Shown here: piece by piece, positions 18,261-27,526 of the stretch
How the letters are laid out: each line of letters starts with the position of its first letter
Position numbering within the stretch: position 1 is the stretch's first letter
Assembly (NCBI RefSeq): GCF_027533505.1
Contig: NZ_JAPZUB010000038.1
Coordinates: 1-50,330 of the forward strand
Direction of reading: 5' to 3'
Source of the DNA: Flavobacterium sp.
Lineage (GTDB): Bacteria; Bacteroidota; Bacteroidia; Flavobacteriales; Flavobacteriaceae
Length of the DNA: 50,330 bases
The notes under the pieces: generated by a model
What the model was told of the DNA's origin: nothing
Database searches by the model: none
What the model saw: only the letters and a program-made list of their open reading frames with translations
Translations under genes and position numbers: made by a program

Positions 18261-21077
18261 TTAGATAGAGAGAATATACTCTACGAGGCCTTTTTCGTGC
18301 GGTAAATTCATTTTTTTACGCAAACGATATCGTTTAATCTCGATACTGCGCACAGAAATATTCAATAATGGAGCAATCTCTTTTGACGATAAGTTTAAGC
18401 GTAAATACGCACAGAGTCTTAAATCATTGGGCGTTAATGAGGGATGTGCCTCTTTGACTTTCTTCAAAAAGTCTTTATCGGCCGTATCAAAAGCTTCTTT
18501 AAACACTTTCCAGGTATTTTCCTCGCCAATGTTGCGATTAATGGTTGAAATCAACGACTTTATACTACGGCTGCTATTGGGCTCAACGGTTGTCTTCTTC
18601 AAGTCCTCTTTAATCAAGGCCAATAATTCGTCTTTTTTAAGTAAACTCATGGTAGAAACGGCCAGCTCTTTGCTTTTGGCATCTACATCTTGGGCCAATT
18701 GTTCATTGCGTAGTTTCATTAATTGCTGTTCATTCTCCAGCTCTTTGATTTCAAGCAGTCTATTGTTTTCTTCGATCAATTTTTCGCGTTGACGCATATA
18801 ATAATTGCGGTACTGTTTATTGATATATCGGAACAGGAAAATGCCTGCGATGAGATAGAAAAACAGCGCCAAGTTTGTCGCATACCAAGGTTTAGCAATG
18901 GAAAAACGGTAAGTAGCTGTATTTTCAGAAAGGGAATTGGTAATGCGGGCACGTACTTTAAATACATAATCTCCTGGGGGAAGATTTCGAAAGTTAATGG
19001 CCGATTTGGTAGTCCATTCGCTCCAATCGTCTTGAAACCCTTCCAGTAAATATTGGTACTCTGTAAAGATGTACTTGTTGTATTGCGGTACTGTAAAGTT
19101 GAATGAGATATTGTTATCGTCGTGACTAAAATCGCCTTCCGCTTGTAGAGGGACATCTATTGACGATTGATTTTGTTTGCCTACACTAACATCGGTAAGT
19201 GCGATTTGATGGCTTTTTAAGCGCAAGGCATTATTGTCAAAGATGTAGTACCCATCGGTTGTACCGAGAAGATACTCGTTGGAGGAAATTTGTGAAATAT
19301 TTTCAAAACCCAACATCGGATTAATCAAACGGGAGGGGATGGGTAAAATCGTTCGTTTGAGTTGGGCATTGATTTTATTGGAGGCAAAGCAATTGATGTA
19401 GTTTTTTGAAAACAACCAAAGTTTACCGGCAGCATCGACGGTAATCTTGCCCGAAGTGTATTCTTTATTTTGAAAGGCTTCACTCAAAACGACATCTTTG
19501 GCAAACGCTTTGGTTTGGGTATTCAACCGGAAAATCCCGTTTTTGTAGGCGTAATAAATTCTGTTATTGTAACGAAATAATCCTGCATTCTTACTCTTTG
19601 TTGGATTTGAATAGGTAAAGATATTCAATGTTTTGGTCAACGTAGGGTCAACTTGTAAGCGAAATAATCCTTTATATTCATGGCTCACGTAGATTTCTTT
19701 GGGGGCGTTGAATTCAAAAAACCGAGCTGAATAATTAAAATTTTGGATTCTATTTTTAAACTGCCATTGATTATTGACCTTTTCCAATACCGAAATTCCA
19801 TAATAATTACCTTGTAGTAATTTGTTTTTTTGAAAAGGAACTACGGAAAATTTCCAAGTTCCGGATTGCGAAAAAATGAGTTTTGACGTCCCCTCTTGAA
19901 TGGTAAACGTCCCCGAATCATGTCCGCAAAACAAGGTGTTATCGTGAATAAACAAAGACCAAACCTGCCCTTTGGTGCCACTAACAAATTGATATTTAAT
20001 ATTGCTATTTTGAGGTTTATAAAACAAACCCTGATTGGTCCCCAAATACAGATTTCCGTTAAATACAATCGCCGAATAAACGGTTCCAAGCGTACCGGTT
20101 TCATCAATATAACTACGTACCGGCGAGTTTAAATTGATGCAGTTGATGCCATTATCCAGTCCCACCCATAGATTATTACTCATGTCCTCAAACAAGGAAA
20201 GTACAGTATTGTTGCACAACCCTTTGGACTGCGTCAAATTAAAACGCACACTGCCTTGCGGCGATAAAATATAAACGCCATTGGAAATGGTTCCCACGGC
20301 AAAACTGCCGTCCTTTAATTGTTGACTACTGTAAATACTGGAATTAGCAATTTCTTTATCTGCTTCCGTATTGAATTTTGTAAACGAAGTGCCTTGCAAA
20401 TTAAAAAAGCCATTAAACTGGGTATGCACTAAAAGACCTGTGTTTTGCGCATAGATATTGACAATTTTGTTATTTGCCAAAGTAGCGGCCGATGCAATTA
20501 ACTTGCCTTTACCTTGGGCGATTTCATAGAGGTTGAAATCACTTGTTTGGTAGTAAATTGTATTTCCTGTAAGAAACGATTTTAGAATTTTGGCATTGGG
20601 TTTTAGTATTTGAAATGTTTCGCGTTGGGTATCGTAAATGTAAAGTTGATCTAGCGATTGAAAAACTACCCATTGATCATAACTGATAATATTCCAAAAT
20701 TGCTCGTCATCAAGAATTTTGGACTTTATTTTTGTGGTGAGTGAGGTGTAGGTTAAATTTCCATTGGTGTTGCGCGTCCAATACCCAAAATCCATGTAGC
20801 AACCGGTGTAAATCCGCTTGCCAATCACTTTTACCGAACGCAAAATACTTTCGTTAGGCGATTTATATAAACGCCATGTTGAACCGTTATATTCCAGCAA
20901 TCCTTCGTTATTGGCAAAATAAATAAAGTGATGCGCATCTTGAGCAATCATCCAATTTTGATTCCCTGCATTGTAAGTGGCATTGGTAAACTTAATAATC
21001 GGTGGATACTCTTGGGAAAATCCTAAAAACATCCCCAAAATTAACCCAATGAATACCCAATATTTTCTCCTACACAT
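18261..21077 (-). CDS. Membrane-spanning propeller/Y_Y_Y regulator with LuxR-type HTH
   Basis: This 938-residue protein is the likely glucan sensor and activator. It has a signal peptide (about 1-21), a periplasmic two-component-regulator propeller (about 25-640; blades such as LWVGLDNGINCINL), a Y_Y_Y domain (about 655-725), one membrane helix (about 732-750), a coiled coil (about 760-830) and a C-terminal LuxR/GerE-type helix-turn-helix (about 881-925, LSSKEIAPLLNISVRSIEIKR). There is no histidine-kinase, ATPase or receiver domain, so the signal must pass straight through the membrane to DNA, as in SusR-like regulators rather than hybrid two-component sensors. It lies between two operons that share an operator-like repeat. 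It is probably expressed by readthrough past the hairpin at 21094-21130, as no clear promoter of its own is seen. Confidence 0.9.
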   Translation of the reverse strand: MCRRKYWVFIGLILGMFLGFSQEYPPIIKFTNATYNAGNQNWMIAQDAHHFIYFANNEGLLEYNGSTWRLYKSPNESILRSVKVIGKRIYTGCYMDFGYWTRNTNGNLTYTSLTTKIKSKILDDEQFWNIISYDQWVVFQSLDQLYIYDTQRETFQILKPNAKILKSFLTGNTIYYQTSDFNLYEIAQGKGKLIASAATLANNKIVNIYAQNTGLLVHTQFNGFFNLQGTSFTKFNTEADKEIANSSIYSSQQLKDGSFAVGTISNGVYILSPQGSVRFNLTQSKGLCNNTVLSLFEDMSNNLWVGLDNGINCINLNSPVRSYIDETGTLGTVYSAIVFNGNLYLGTNQGLFYKPQNSNIKYQFVSGTKGQVWSLFIHDNTLFCGHDSGTFTIQEGTSKLIFSQSGTWKFSVVPFQKNKLLQGNYYGISVLEKVNNQWQFKNRIQNFNYSARFFEFNAPKEIYVSHEYKGLFRLQVDPTLTKTLNIFTYSNPTKSKNAGLFRYNNRIYYAYKNGIFRLNTQTKAFAKDVVLSEAFQNKEYTSGKITVDAAGKLWLFSKNYINCFASNKINAQLKRTILPIPSRLINPMLGFENISQISSNEYLLGTTDGYYIFDNNALRLKSHQIALTDVSVGKQNQSSIDVPLQAEGDFSHDDNNISFNFTVPQYNKYIFTEYQYLLEGFQDDWSEWTTKSAINFRNLPPGDYVFKVRARITNSLSENTATYRFSIAKPWYATNLALFFYLIAGIFLFRYINKQYRNYYMRQREKLIEENNRLLEIKELENEQQLMKLRNEQLAQDVDAKSKELAVSTMSLLKKDELLALIKEDLKKTTVEPNSSRSIKSLISTINRNIGEENTWKVFKEAFDTADKDFLKKVKEAHPSLTPNDLRLCAYLRLNLSSKEIAPLLNISVRSIEIKRYRLRKKMNLPHEKGLVEYILSI

Positions 21078-21093
21078 GTGTCTACTTTTTTAG

Positions 21094-21130
21094 ATAAAAA
21101 AAACCTTGAAATTTTCAAATCAAGGTTTTT
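21094..21130 (-). terminator. Hairpin between the binding-protein gene and the regulator gene
   Basis: A perfect 9-bp inverted repeat (AAACCTTGA at 21101-21109, TCAAGGTTT at 21120-21128) is followed on the minus strand by eight T. It lies about 30 bp after the stop of the secreted binding protein and about 17 bp before the regulator ATG. It should limit regulator expression to partial readthrough. Confidence 0.8.
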
Positions 21131-21158
21131 AAAATTAATAAATAAAGAGGTACAACGA

Positions 21159-22937
21159 TTATTTTTTCAAGAATTTTCGAGAAGACTCTATTCCGTTAAC
21201 AGTTGTTTTTACGATGTACATACCGGGTTGGAATCCAGTTACATCCAAAGAAATTGAATTTTCAAGTGCTGCCGATTGGAAAACAGTTTGTCCCATAATG
21301 TTTACGATAGTCACTTTTTCAATCCCATTAGCGGCTTGGATATTCAATACCGATTCAGCAGGATTTGGGAAAACTTTTACTTGTGTCGCTTCAAATTCAG
21401 CATTGTTCAATACTGTATTTTTGTGTAAATAAACATTGTCATAGTATACTGTTCCCAAATCAGAAGTAATTACAAACTGCACTAAGTCATTACGATTAGC
21501 ACCATTAATTGGAGTAAAACTTGCCAAAGGCACATCGATTGAATACCAAGTACCTGGATTAGGGTTGGTCAATAAGTTCGCATTGGTCATTGACAATTCA
21601 ATTGCATTGGCTTCACCAGCCCCGCCATTCCAATTGGAGAATTTTACATTAAAACTCTTATCTTGAGTCGCCGTTGGTGTCCAAAAATCAATGTGGAAAT
21701 GAGTAAACGAAGAAGCATCAAAACGACCGCTCAAGAACGTTACACCTTCACATCCAAGACCCGTTACTTTATTCGTTGGGTTTCCTTGTATACTTACTAA
21801 AGAGGTAATTCCACCACACCAAGAGTTGTTGTAGGTGTTGTCTTCACCTGTATATCCCATTACTGCGACAGGTTGGTAGGCATCACTAAAAATAGAACGC
21901 ACATCTGCTGCTGCACGGTTTGGAGGTGTTGGAGCTGCTGTCGTTGGCTCAGGATCAGGAGTGATCGCCGCTTCTTCAGCACGGATGTTATCTACGTGAA
22001 AAGCAAAGTTGGCTGGAGGATTAAACCCAGTGTTGGTTGCATTCCAGTTTCCGAAGAAAACAATTTTTTGGTATTCGCCATTAGCTACCCCGGTATTGTC
22101 CATTCCAGTAGTAAAGGAGAACGTTAGCGTTTGCCATTGTCCTGGGGTTGTATACGCTTGCGAAGTTGCTGATGCTGGTGCACCTACTTCTACTTTGGCC
22201 AAAAGATTAAAAGCTTGCGTGGAATATACATCCACTTGCATGGTTTTATTCGTCGTTAACTTTACACGTTTTGTGGTTAAAACAATTTCCGCTCCTTGCC
22301 ATGGATTGCCCGAAGTTTGGTTGGTCAATTGGAAACCATTACCACGTGTTCCTCCCGATACCGGGTCAGCTACAACCGCAGCGCTAGCCAAACCTTCAAA
22401 TCCAGCAAAGTTAAACGTTGAAGCATTCTCAAAATCTTGGATCAAGGGAAGCTGTGTGGGAACTTCTGTCAATTCAACATTGTCAATTCCAACGAAGCCC
22501 GTAGCGTTACCCATATCAAAAATGATACGACTCGTAGCACTTTCGAAACTAGCTACCAATGTTAAATTAAACGTTTGTGATGTAGGAGTTAAGTTTACAG
22601 TTTGTACCACACTTGTAAAAGGACTTTGATTCAAACCTATCCCCGCTACCAAAATACGATTGGTATTAGAAAAAGCATCAAACTTTAAGTTGTACGTTTT
22701 TCCTACTGGTCCCAAGGGTAATACGTAACTCAAATTTACATCCCATGGATTACCTGCAGCAGTCACATTGGCTGCATTGTAGCTATTTCCACCTTCAACG
22801 ACTACGTTTAAGGCATTTCCAGACCATCCGGCTGAACCACTCTCAAAGTTACCATTGGTAATTAGATTTTGAGAAAACCCCAATTGTACCAGTAACAATG
22901 AAAAGAATACAGTAATTTTTTTCATAATTTTTTTCAT
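21159..22937 (-). CDS. T9SS-secreted multi-module carbohydrate-binding protein
   Basis: This 592-residue protein has a signal peptide (about 1-23), a CBM4/9-like module at about 24-158 (starts NLITNGNFESG, typical of that group), a second beta-sandwich at about 165-320, a Pro/Thr linker, a third module at about 343-506 and a T9SS type A sorting tail at about 515-592 (VFPNPAESVLNIQ). No catalytic motif is seen. The third module matches the C-terminal module of the 466-residue lipoprotein (SIFSDAY, FTHFHIDFWTP, VYYDNVYLHK). The role inferred is glucan capture by a secreted or surface-attached scaffold. A second Met at residue 5 is an alternative start. The promoter at 22950-23008 carries the shared operator pattern. 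Confidence 0.85.
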   Translation of the reverse strand: MKKIMKKITVFFSLLLVQLGFSQNLITNGNFESGSAGWSGNALNVVVEGGNSYNAANVTAAGNPWDVNLSYVLPLGPVGKTYNLKFDAFSNTNRILVAGIGLNQSPFTSVVQTVNLTPTSQTFNLTLVASFESATSRIIFDMGNATGFVGIDNVELTEVPTQLPLIQDFENASTFNFAGFEGLASAAVVADPVSGGTRGNGFQLTNQTSGNPWQGAEIVLTTKRVKLTTNKTMQVDVYSTQAFNLLAKVEVGAPASATSQAYTTPGQWQTLTFSFTTGMDNTGVANGEYQKIVFFGNWNATNTGFNPPANFAFHVDNIRAEEAAITPDPEPTTAAPTPPNRAAADVRSIFSDAYQPVAVMGYTGEDNTYNNSWCGGITSLVSIQGNPTNKVTGLGCEGVTFLSGRFDASSFTHFHIDFWTPTATQDKSFNVKFSNWNGGAGEANAIELSMTNANLLTNPNPGTWYSIDVPLASFTPINGANRNDLVQFVITSDLGTVYYDNVYLHKNTVLNNAEFEATQVKVFPNPAESVLNIQAANGIEKVTIVNIMGQTVFQSAALENSISLDVTGFQPGMYIVKTTVNGIESSRKFLKK

Positions 22938-22949
22938 TTAGTTGAATTG

Positions 22950-23008
22950 TAAATTTAGCAATAGCATGCTCCAAAAAAAATATCCCTCACTATATAAAAA
23001 CTATACAA
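22950..23008 (-). promoter_or_regulatory. Putative regulated promoter of the secreted binding protein
   Basis: On the minus strand TTGTATAG (23001-23008) and TTATATAG (22990-22997) lie 11 bp apart, then a 32-bp gap, then TAAATTTA (22950-22957), seven of eight to the -7 consensus. The start codon follows 12 bp later. Both the half-site period and the 32-bp gap equal those at 18055-18113. Confidence 0.6.
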
Positions 23009-23100
23009 AAAAAAATGAAGCGAAAACGATTGAAAAAGCTGGTTTTTGCTTTAAATCAAGGGCTAACAACACCTAAGTTTTAATAATATAGAATTTGTGT

Positions 23101-23119
23101 TTGTATAGGTATTGTATAG
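23101..23119 (+). promoter_or_regulatory. Distal inverted copy of the putative operator (perfect repeat)
   Basis: TTGTATAG occurs twice without mismatch (23101-23108 and 23112-23119), again with an 11-bp period, now on the plus strand. It lies about 111 bp from the pair at 22990-23008 and about 112 bp before the uvrA promoter. The rest of the 338-bp interval between the divergent genes holds only AT-rich DNA. Confidence 0.5.
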
Positions 23120-23230
23120 TTAAAATCGCGATTTTTTGGGTATTAAAAATGAGCTATTAGAAAAGAAGAAATCTAAAATTATCCATTATCGCTAAAAACA
23201 TCCTAAAAAAGAAATCAAAAGCAGTGGCGA

Positions 23231-23263
23231 TTGAGCCAAAAAAATGGGGAATGCGTATCTTTG
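23231..23263 (+). promoter_or_regulatory. uvrA promoter
   Basis: TATCTTTG (23256-23263) matches the -7 consensus exactly, and TTG (23231-23233) lies 22 bp upstream as the -33 element. It fixes the uvrA start: the in-frame TTG at 23231 is part of the promoter, so the ATG at 23276 is the true start with a very short leader. Confidence 0.75.
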
Positions 23264-23275
23264 GAAAAAAAAGTA

Positions 23276-26065
23276 ATGCTATCGGAAAAGTTAGTCGAAT
23301 TAGAGCCCAAAAAACACATTCTAATCAAAGGGGCAAGTATTCACAATCTCAAACATCTTAACCTCGCCATTCCACGTAACCAACTGGTTGTCATCACAGG
23401 ACTATCAGGTTCAGGAAAGTCATCCATTGCCTTTGACACCCTCTATGCGGAGGGACAACGACGCTATGTGGAGAGTTTATCTGCCTATGCGCGTCAGTTT
23501 TTGGGTCGCCTTGATAAACCCAAGGTAGAATACATCAAAGGAATCGCTCCAGCAATAGCTATTGAACAAAAAGTCAATACAACCAATGCGCGATCTACTG
23601 TTGGAACGTCTACTGAAATATACGACTATTTAAAACTGCTTTACGCTCGCATTGGAAAAACAATTTCGCCCATTTCGGGAAATGAAGTAAAAAAAGATAC
23701 GGTCACTACGGTTATTGACCATGTGAAAACCTTAGCGCTCGAAAGTCGTTGGCTGTTGCTTGCTCCTATTCATTTGGAGGAAGGAAGAGCATTGGAAGAC
23801 AAACTCAATGTTCTTTTACAACAAGGTTTTATTCGTATTATGGTCTACAATGAAATGCTACGACTGGATGAAGTTGACCTAAAATCGCTGCCCAAGGAAA
23901 ACGTTCGATTAGTGATTGATCGCATTGTGGTCAAAGAGGAAGAAACCTTTTACAACCGACTTGCTGACGCGGTTCAGACGGCATTTTATGAAGGAAAAGG
24001 AACCTGCTACATCGCCTCGGTTGATCACGAAATCTGCACTGAATTTAATACCAACTTTGAACTTGACGGAATAACATTCCTTGAACCCAATATTCATTTG
24101 TTCAGCTTTAATAATCCGTATGGAGCCTGTCCGCGTTGTGAAGGCTATGGAAATATTATTGGAATCGATGAAGATCTTGTTATTCCAAATACGGCTTTAT
24201 CGGTATTTGAAAATGCTATTTTTCCTTGGCGTGGTGAAAGTATGAGCTGGTATCGTGATCAATTGGTCAATAACGCCTACAAATTTGATTTCCCGATTCA
24301 CAAACCGTATTTCCAACTGGAACCCGCCCAAAAAGAATTGGTATGGCAGGGTAATCGCTACTTCGTCGGGTTGCACGATTTTTTTAAGGAATTAGAGGAA
24401 AAAAACTATAAAATACAAAATCGGGTAATGTTATCCCGTTACCGCGGAAAAACGAAATGTCCGGTATGTAAGGGAAAACGCCTACGTTCTGAAACGCAAT
24501 ATGTGCAGGTCGGAGGGAAAACCCTTGGCGAACTCGTAGATATGCCTATTCGTTCGTTATTGCCTTTTTTTGAAACCTTACAATTGTCGCAACACGATGC
24601 ACAAGTGGCCAAAAGACTCTTGTTGGAGATTCAAAACCGGTTACGTTTTTTAAAAAATGTAGGCTTGGATTACCTTACGTTAAACCGAAACTCGGCTTCA
24701 CTTTCGGGCGGAGAATCGCAACGAATTAATTTGGCAACCTCGCTAGGAAGCAGTTTAGTAGGCTCGATGTATATTTTAGACGAACCCAGTATCGGTTTGC
24801 ATCCCAAAGACACTGAATTGCTCATTGAAGTCTTAAAAAACCTTCGCGATTTGGGCAATACGGTCATTGTTGTAGAACATGACGAAGATATCATGCGGGA
24901 AGCCGATATGATAATCGATATTGGTCCCGAAGCGGGAAGTCTAGGGGGCGAATTGGTGGCACAAGGGACTTTTTCTGAAATTCTAAAAGCCAATTCGTTA
25001 ACGGCTCAATATTTAAACGGTAAAATGGAAATTCCAGTGCCTAAAGTTCGAAGAAAATGGTCGGCGTACATCGATATACTAGGGGCACGTGAACACAACC
25101 TTCAAAACATAGATGTTCGATTCCCTTTGGAATGTCTTACGGTTATCACTGGGGTTTCGGGTAGTGGTAAAAGTACTTTGGTCAAACGAATTCTTTTCCC
25201 AGCCTTACAAAAAAAACTCGAAGGAATTGGTGAGAAAGCGGGTCAGTTTAGTGATATGCAAGGCCACTACCACCGCATTCATCACATAGAATATGTAGAC
25301 CAAAATCCAATTGGACGGAGCTCTCGTTCAAATCCTGTCACCTACATCAAAGCATACGATGATATTCGGGATTTGTTTGCTAAGGAAAAACTATCCAAAA
25401 TTCGCGGCTACCAACCCAAACATTTTTCGTTTAATGTCGATGGTGGGCGCTGTGAAACGTGTAAAGGAGACGGAACAATTAATGTAGAAATGGTATTTAT
25501 GGCCGATGTGGAATTGCCCTGTGAAACGTGTGGAGGCAAACGTTTTAAGAAAGAAATCCTAGAAGTGCAATTTAACGACCATAATATTGGTGCTATCCTT
25601 AACTTAACTGTTGATGAGGCCATTGCCTTTTTCAAAAATCACCAACAAAATAAAATTGTACAGAAATTACAACCCCTACAAGATGTAGGTTTAGGATATG
25701 TACAATTGGGTCAGTCGTCATCTACGCTATCAGGTGGAGAAGCGCAACGCATAAAACTCGCCTCCTTCTTGGTGAAAGGCGCCACTAAAGAAAAAGCATT
25801 GTTTGTTTTTGACGAACCTACTACGGGGCTGCATTTTCACGACATTAAGAAATTATTAGCCTCGTTTGAAGCACTCATCGAAAAAGGCCATTCGATCATC
25901 GTCATTGAGCATAATTTGGATTTGATCAAATGTGCCGATTGGATTATTGATTTGGGGCCGGAAGGAGGCGAAAATGGGGGACAGTTGATGGCTATTGGAA
26001 CCCCTGAGGAAGTTGCCAAAAACCCAAAATCGATTACAGGTATGTACTTAAAAACAAAACTATAA
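23276..26065 (+). CDS. uvrA: Excinuclease ABC subunit A
   Basis: This 929-residue protein is the damage-recognition ATPase of nucleotide excision repair, acting with UvrB and UvrC on DNA. It shows two ABC ATPase modules with Walker A motifs GLSGSGKS (42-49) and GVSGSGKS (626-633), ABC signatures LSGGESQRI and LSGGEAQRI, and zinc-finger cysteine pairs (CPRCEG, CPVCKG, CETCKG, CETCGG). Length is normal for the family. The start at 23276 follows from the promoter just upstream; an in-frame TTG 45 bp earlier lies within the -33 element. It ends at a strong two-way terminator. Nothing links it to the glucan genes, which are transcribed away from it. Confidence 0.97.
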   Translation: MLSEKLVELEPKKHILIKGASIHNLKHLNLAIPRNQLVVITGLSGSGKSSIAFDTLYAEGQRRYVESLSAYARQFLGRLDKPKVEYIKGIAPAIAIEQKVNTTNARSTVGTSTEIYDYLKLLYARIGKTISPISGNEVKKDTVTTVIDHVKTLALESRWLLLAPIHLEEGRALEDKLNVLLQQGFIRIMVYNEMLRLDEVDLKSLPKENVRLVIDRIVVKEEETFYNRLADAVQTAFYEGKGTCYIASVDHEICTEFNTNFELDGITFLEPNIHLFSFNNPYGACPRCEGYGNIIGIDEDLVIPNTALSVFENAIFPWRGESMSWYRDQLVNNAYKFDFPIHKPYFQLEPAQKELVWQGNRYFVGLHDFFKELEEKNYKIQNRVMLSRYRGKTKCPVCKGKRLRSETQYVQVGGKTLGELVDMPIRSLLPFFETLQLSQHDAQVAKRLLLEIQNRLRFLKNVGLDYLTLNRNSASLSGGESQRINLATSLGSSLVGSMYILDEPSIGLHPKDTELLIEVLKNLRDLGNTVIVVEHDEDIMREADMIIDIGPEAGSLGGELVAQGTFSEILKANSLTAQYLNGKMEIPVPKVRRKWSAYIDILGAREHNLQNIDVRFPLECLTVITGVSGSGKSTLVKRILFPALQKKLEGIGEKAGQFSDMQGHYHRIHHIEYVDQNPIGRSSRSNPVTYIKAYDDIRDLFAKEKLSKIRGYQPKHFSFNVDGGRCETCKGDGTINVEMVFMADVELPCETCGGKRFKKEILEVQFNDHNIGAILNLTVDEAIAFFKNHQQNKIVQKLQPLQDVGLGYVQLGQSSSTLSGGEAQRIKLASFLVKGATKEKALFVFDEPTTGLHFHDIKKLLASFEALIEKGHSIIVIEHNLDLIKCADWIIDLGPEGGENGGQLMAIGTPEEVAKNPKSITGMYLKTKL

Positions 26066-26067
26066 TG

Positions 26068-26100
26068 AAAAAACCCCTTCCAATTCAAGAAGGGGTTTTT
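26068..26100. terminator. Bidirectional terminator between uvrA and the M28 peptidase
   Basis: An 11-bp inverted repeat (AAAACCCCTTC / GAAGGGGTTTT, arms 26070-26080 and 26089-26099) has an A run before it and a T run after it, so it can end both converging transcripts. Confidence 0.88.
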
Positions 26101-26108
26101 AATATCCA

Positions 26109-27290
26109 TTATTCTAAAACAATCTTTCGGGTCACTCGAGTAGAATCCGATTCCATAACCGCCATATACATGCCACGGGCTAAATGTCCCACAGCAAACC
26201 CTTTGACCAATGGTGCATCGGTGACCGCTTGGGTTAGTACAACTTTACCAGTACTATCCATCAAGCTGAATTGATATTCATTGTTGGGAAATGTCCCCAA
26301 ATTCCAATAAATCTCATTCGTCGCTGGATTGGGGAAAACCGACATTTGATATTCCTGCACTGACGAGGTGCTTAGGGTTGTACTCGCTACAGCAAAATGC
26401 AACATGGCTCCCGTAGCGGCTTGGGCCACTTTATAGTTGTACACCGGGTCCATGTTAACCAATAAGTCGGTAGCCGTATGTCGGTGCGTCGTTTCATTGG
26501 TTTCATAAAAGCCCGTAATAATTTCCCCATTATCTTCAAAGGTCATATAATCAGAGGCATAGGCATACGACAAATTGGTATTTAAGGGTGAATACAATTC
26601 GGTACACGTAATCAATTGTTGTGTCATCGCATTGGAAGCCGCGTTATTGGAAGTGGGACTACCCGTATCGCGCTCACAAGTAATGGTGTCGTTGATTTCT
26701 CCTGCGACTCCGCCTACTTGATCAATATTGAAGACCAAACGAATACTCATTTTGGGGGTAGTGCCATTGACCACAGTGTTTACGTAATTTTGACTGCCTC
26801 GCAAACCATCTTCTTCCCCCGAGAAATTGATAAAGCGAATGGAATATTCGGTAGGAATATTTTGCAATAAGCGCGCGACTTCCAAAATAGCCGCTACCCC
26901 ACTCCCATTGTCATTGGTCCCTGTTCCCACAATAGAGTCATAATGACCACAAATAATGACATAGGTATTGGGATAGGTGGTTCCGATTTTGGTGACGACC
27001 AAATTTTTACAAACGGCTGACGATCCTGAATAGGTATACGAAAACTCTTGTAATTGATTGGCCGTGTAGCCATAACTAAGGTATTTACTTTTCAACCAAT
27101 CTAGGGTATTTTGCAAAGCCGCTGTTCCGCGACGCTTTACACCTAAACCTTCAAATTCAGTCAAATTGGTAGTAATATTCGTCTGTGAACACTGATTGGC
27201 AATGTCGGCATACGCTTGAATAAACGATTGGGCATTTGAGGCAAATTGGAATCCAAATAATGAAATTAGGACTAGTAGGTATCTTTTCAT
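26109..27290 (-). CDS. Secreted M28 metallopeptidase with T9SS sorting tail
   Basis: This 393-residue protein is a zinc aminopeptidase of family M28, secreted to feed on or process peptides. It has a signal peptide (about 1-20), the M28 domain (about 35-300) and a T9SS type A tail (about 315-393, VFPNPATNEIYWN). The metal and catalytic residues fit the family: H116 (CGHYDS), D127 (NDNGSG), E159/E160 (SGEEDG), D190 (NIDQVG) and H271 (HRHTATD). The ATG at 27288-27290 is chosen because it gives a clean signal peptide and lies 35 bp after a good promoter element. The open frame continues 73 codons upstream without protein-like character. Confidence 0.92.
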   Translation of the reverse strand: MKRYLLVLISLFGFQFASNAQSFIQAYADIANQCSQTNITTNLTEFEGLGVKRRGTAALQNTLDWLKSKYLSYGYTANQLQEFSYTYSGSSAVCKNLVVTKIGTTYPNTYVIICGHYDSIVGTGTNDNGSGVAAILEVARLLQNIPTEYSIRFINFSGEEDGLRGSQNYVNTVVNGTTPKMSIRLVFNIDQVGGVAGEINDTITCERDTGSPTSNNAASNAMTQQLITCTELYSPLNTNLSYAYASDYMTFEDNGEIITGFYETNETTHRHTATDLLVNMDPVYNYKVAQAATGAMLHFAVASTTLSTSSVQEYQMSVFPNPATNEIYWNLGTFPNNEYQFSLMDSTGKVVLTQAVTDAPLVKGFAVGHLARGMYMAVMESDSTRVTRKIVLE

Positions 27291-27325
27291 AGGGTAATCT
27301 TCAAAACAGCGGTTTGTTGTGGGTT

Positions 27326-27333
27326 CAAATATA
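27326..27333 (-). promoter_or_regulatory. -7 element of the M28 peptidase promoter
   Basis: TATATTTG on the minus strand matches TAnnTTTG exactly. No clear -33 TTG is seen at the right distance. It supports the start at 27290 over the longer frame. Confidence 0.5.
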
Positions 27334-27526
27334 CTAAAAATTAATGTTGAAAATAAAGCAGGTATCTGCAGTAAAACTTTTGCATTCAACAGGTTAAAAA
27401 TCATTAACAAATCGTTGACAATTCCTTCGATAAAGATGGCACAGCAATTGAAAATACCTTTACATCGCAATGATCGAAGAAGCTGAAAATCGAAAGAGTA
27501 AGCACCCACCGTAAACCGAATGCCTT

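Noticed and set aside
22009..22629. 206-codon plus-strand ORF opposite the secreted binding protein
   Set aside because: It is antisense to a well-supported modular protein; its length comes from the codon bias of Thr/Ala/Val-rich DNA on the other strand.
1285..22937. SusC/SusD genes expected in a polysaccharide locus
   Set aside because: No TonB plug, TonB box or SusD-like helical lipoprotein is seen; the 1043-residue barrel lacks a plug domain and the 466-residue lipoprotein is beta-rich.
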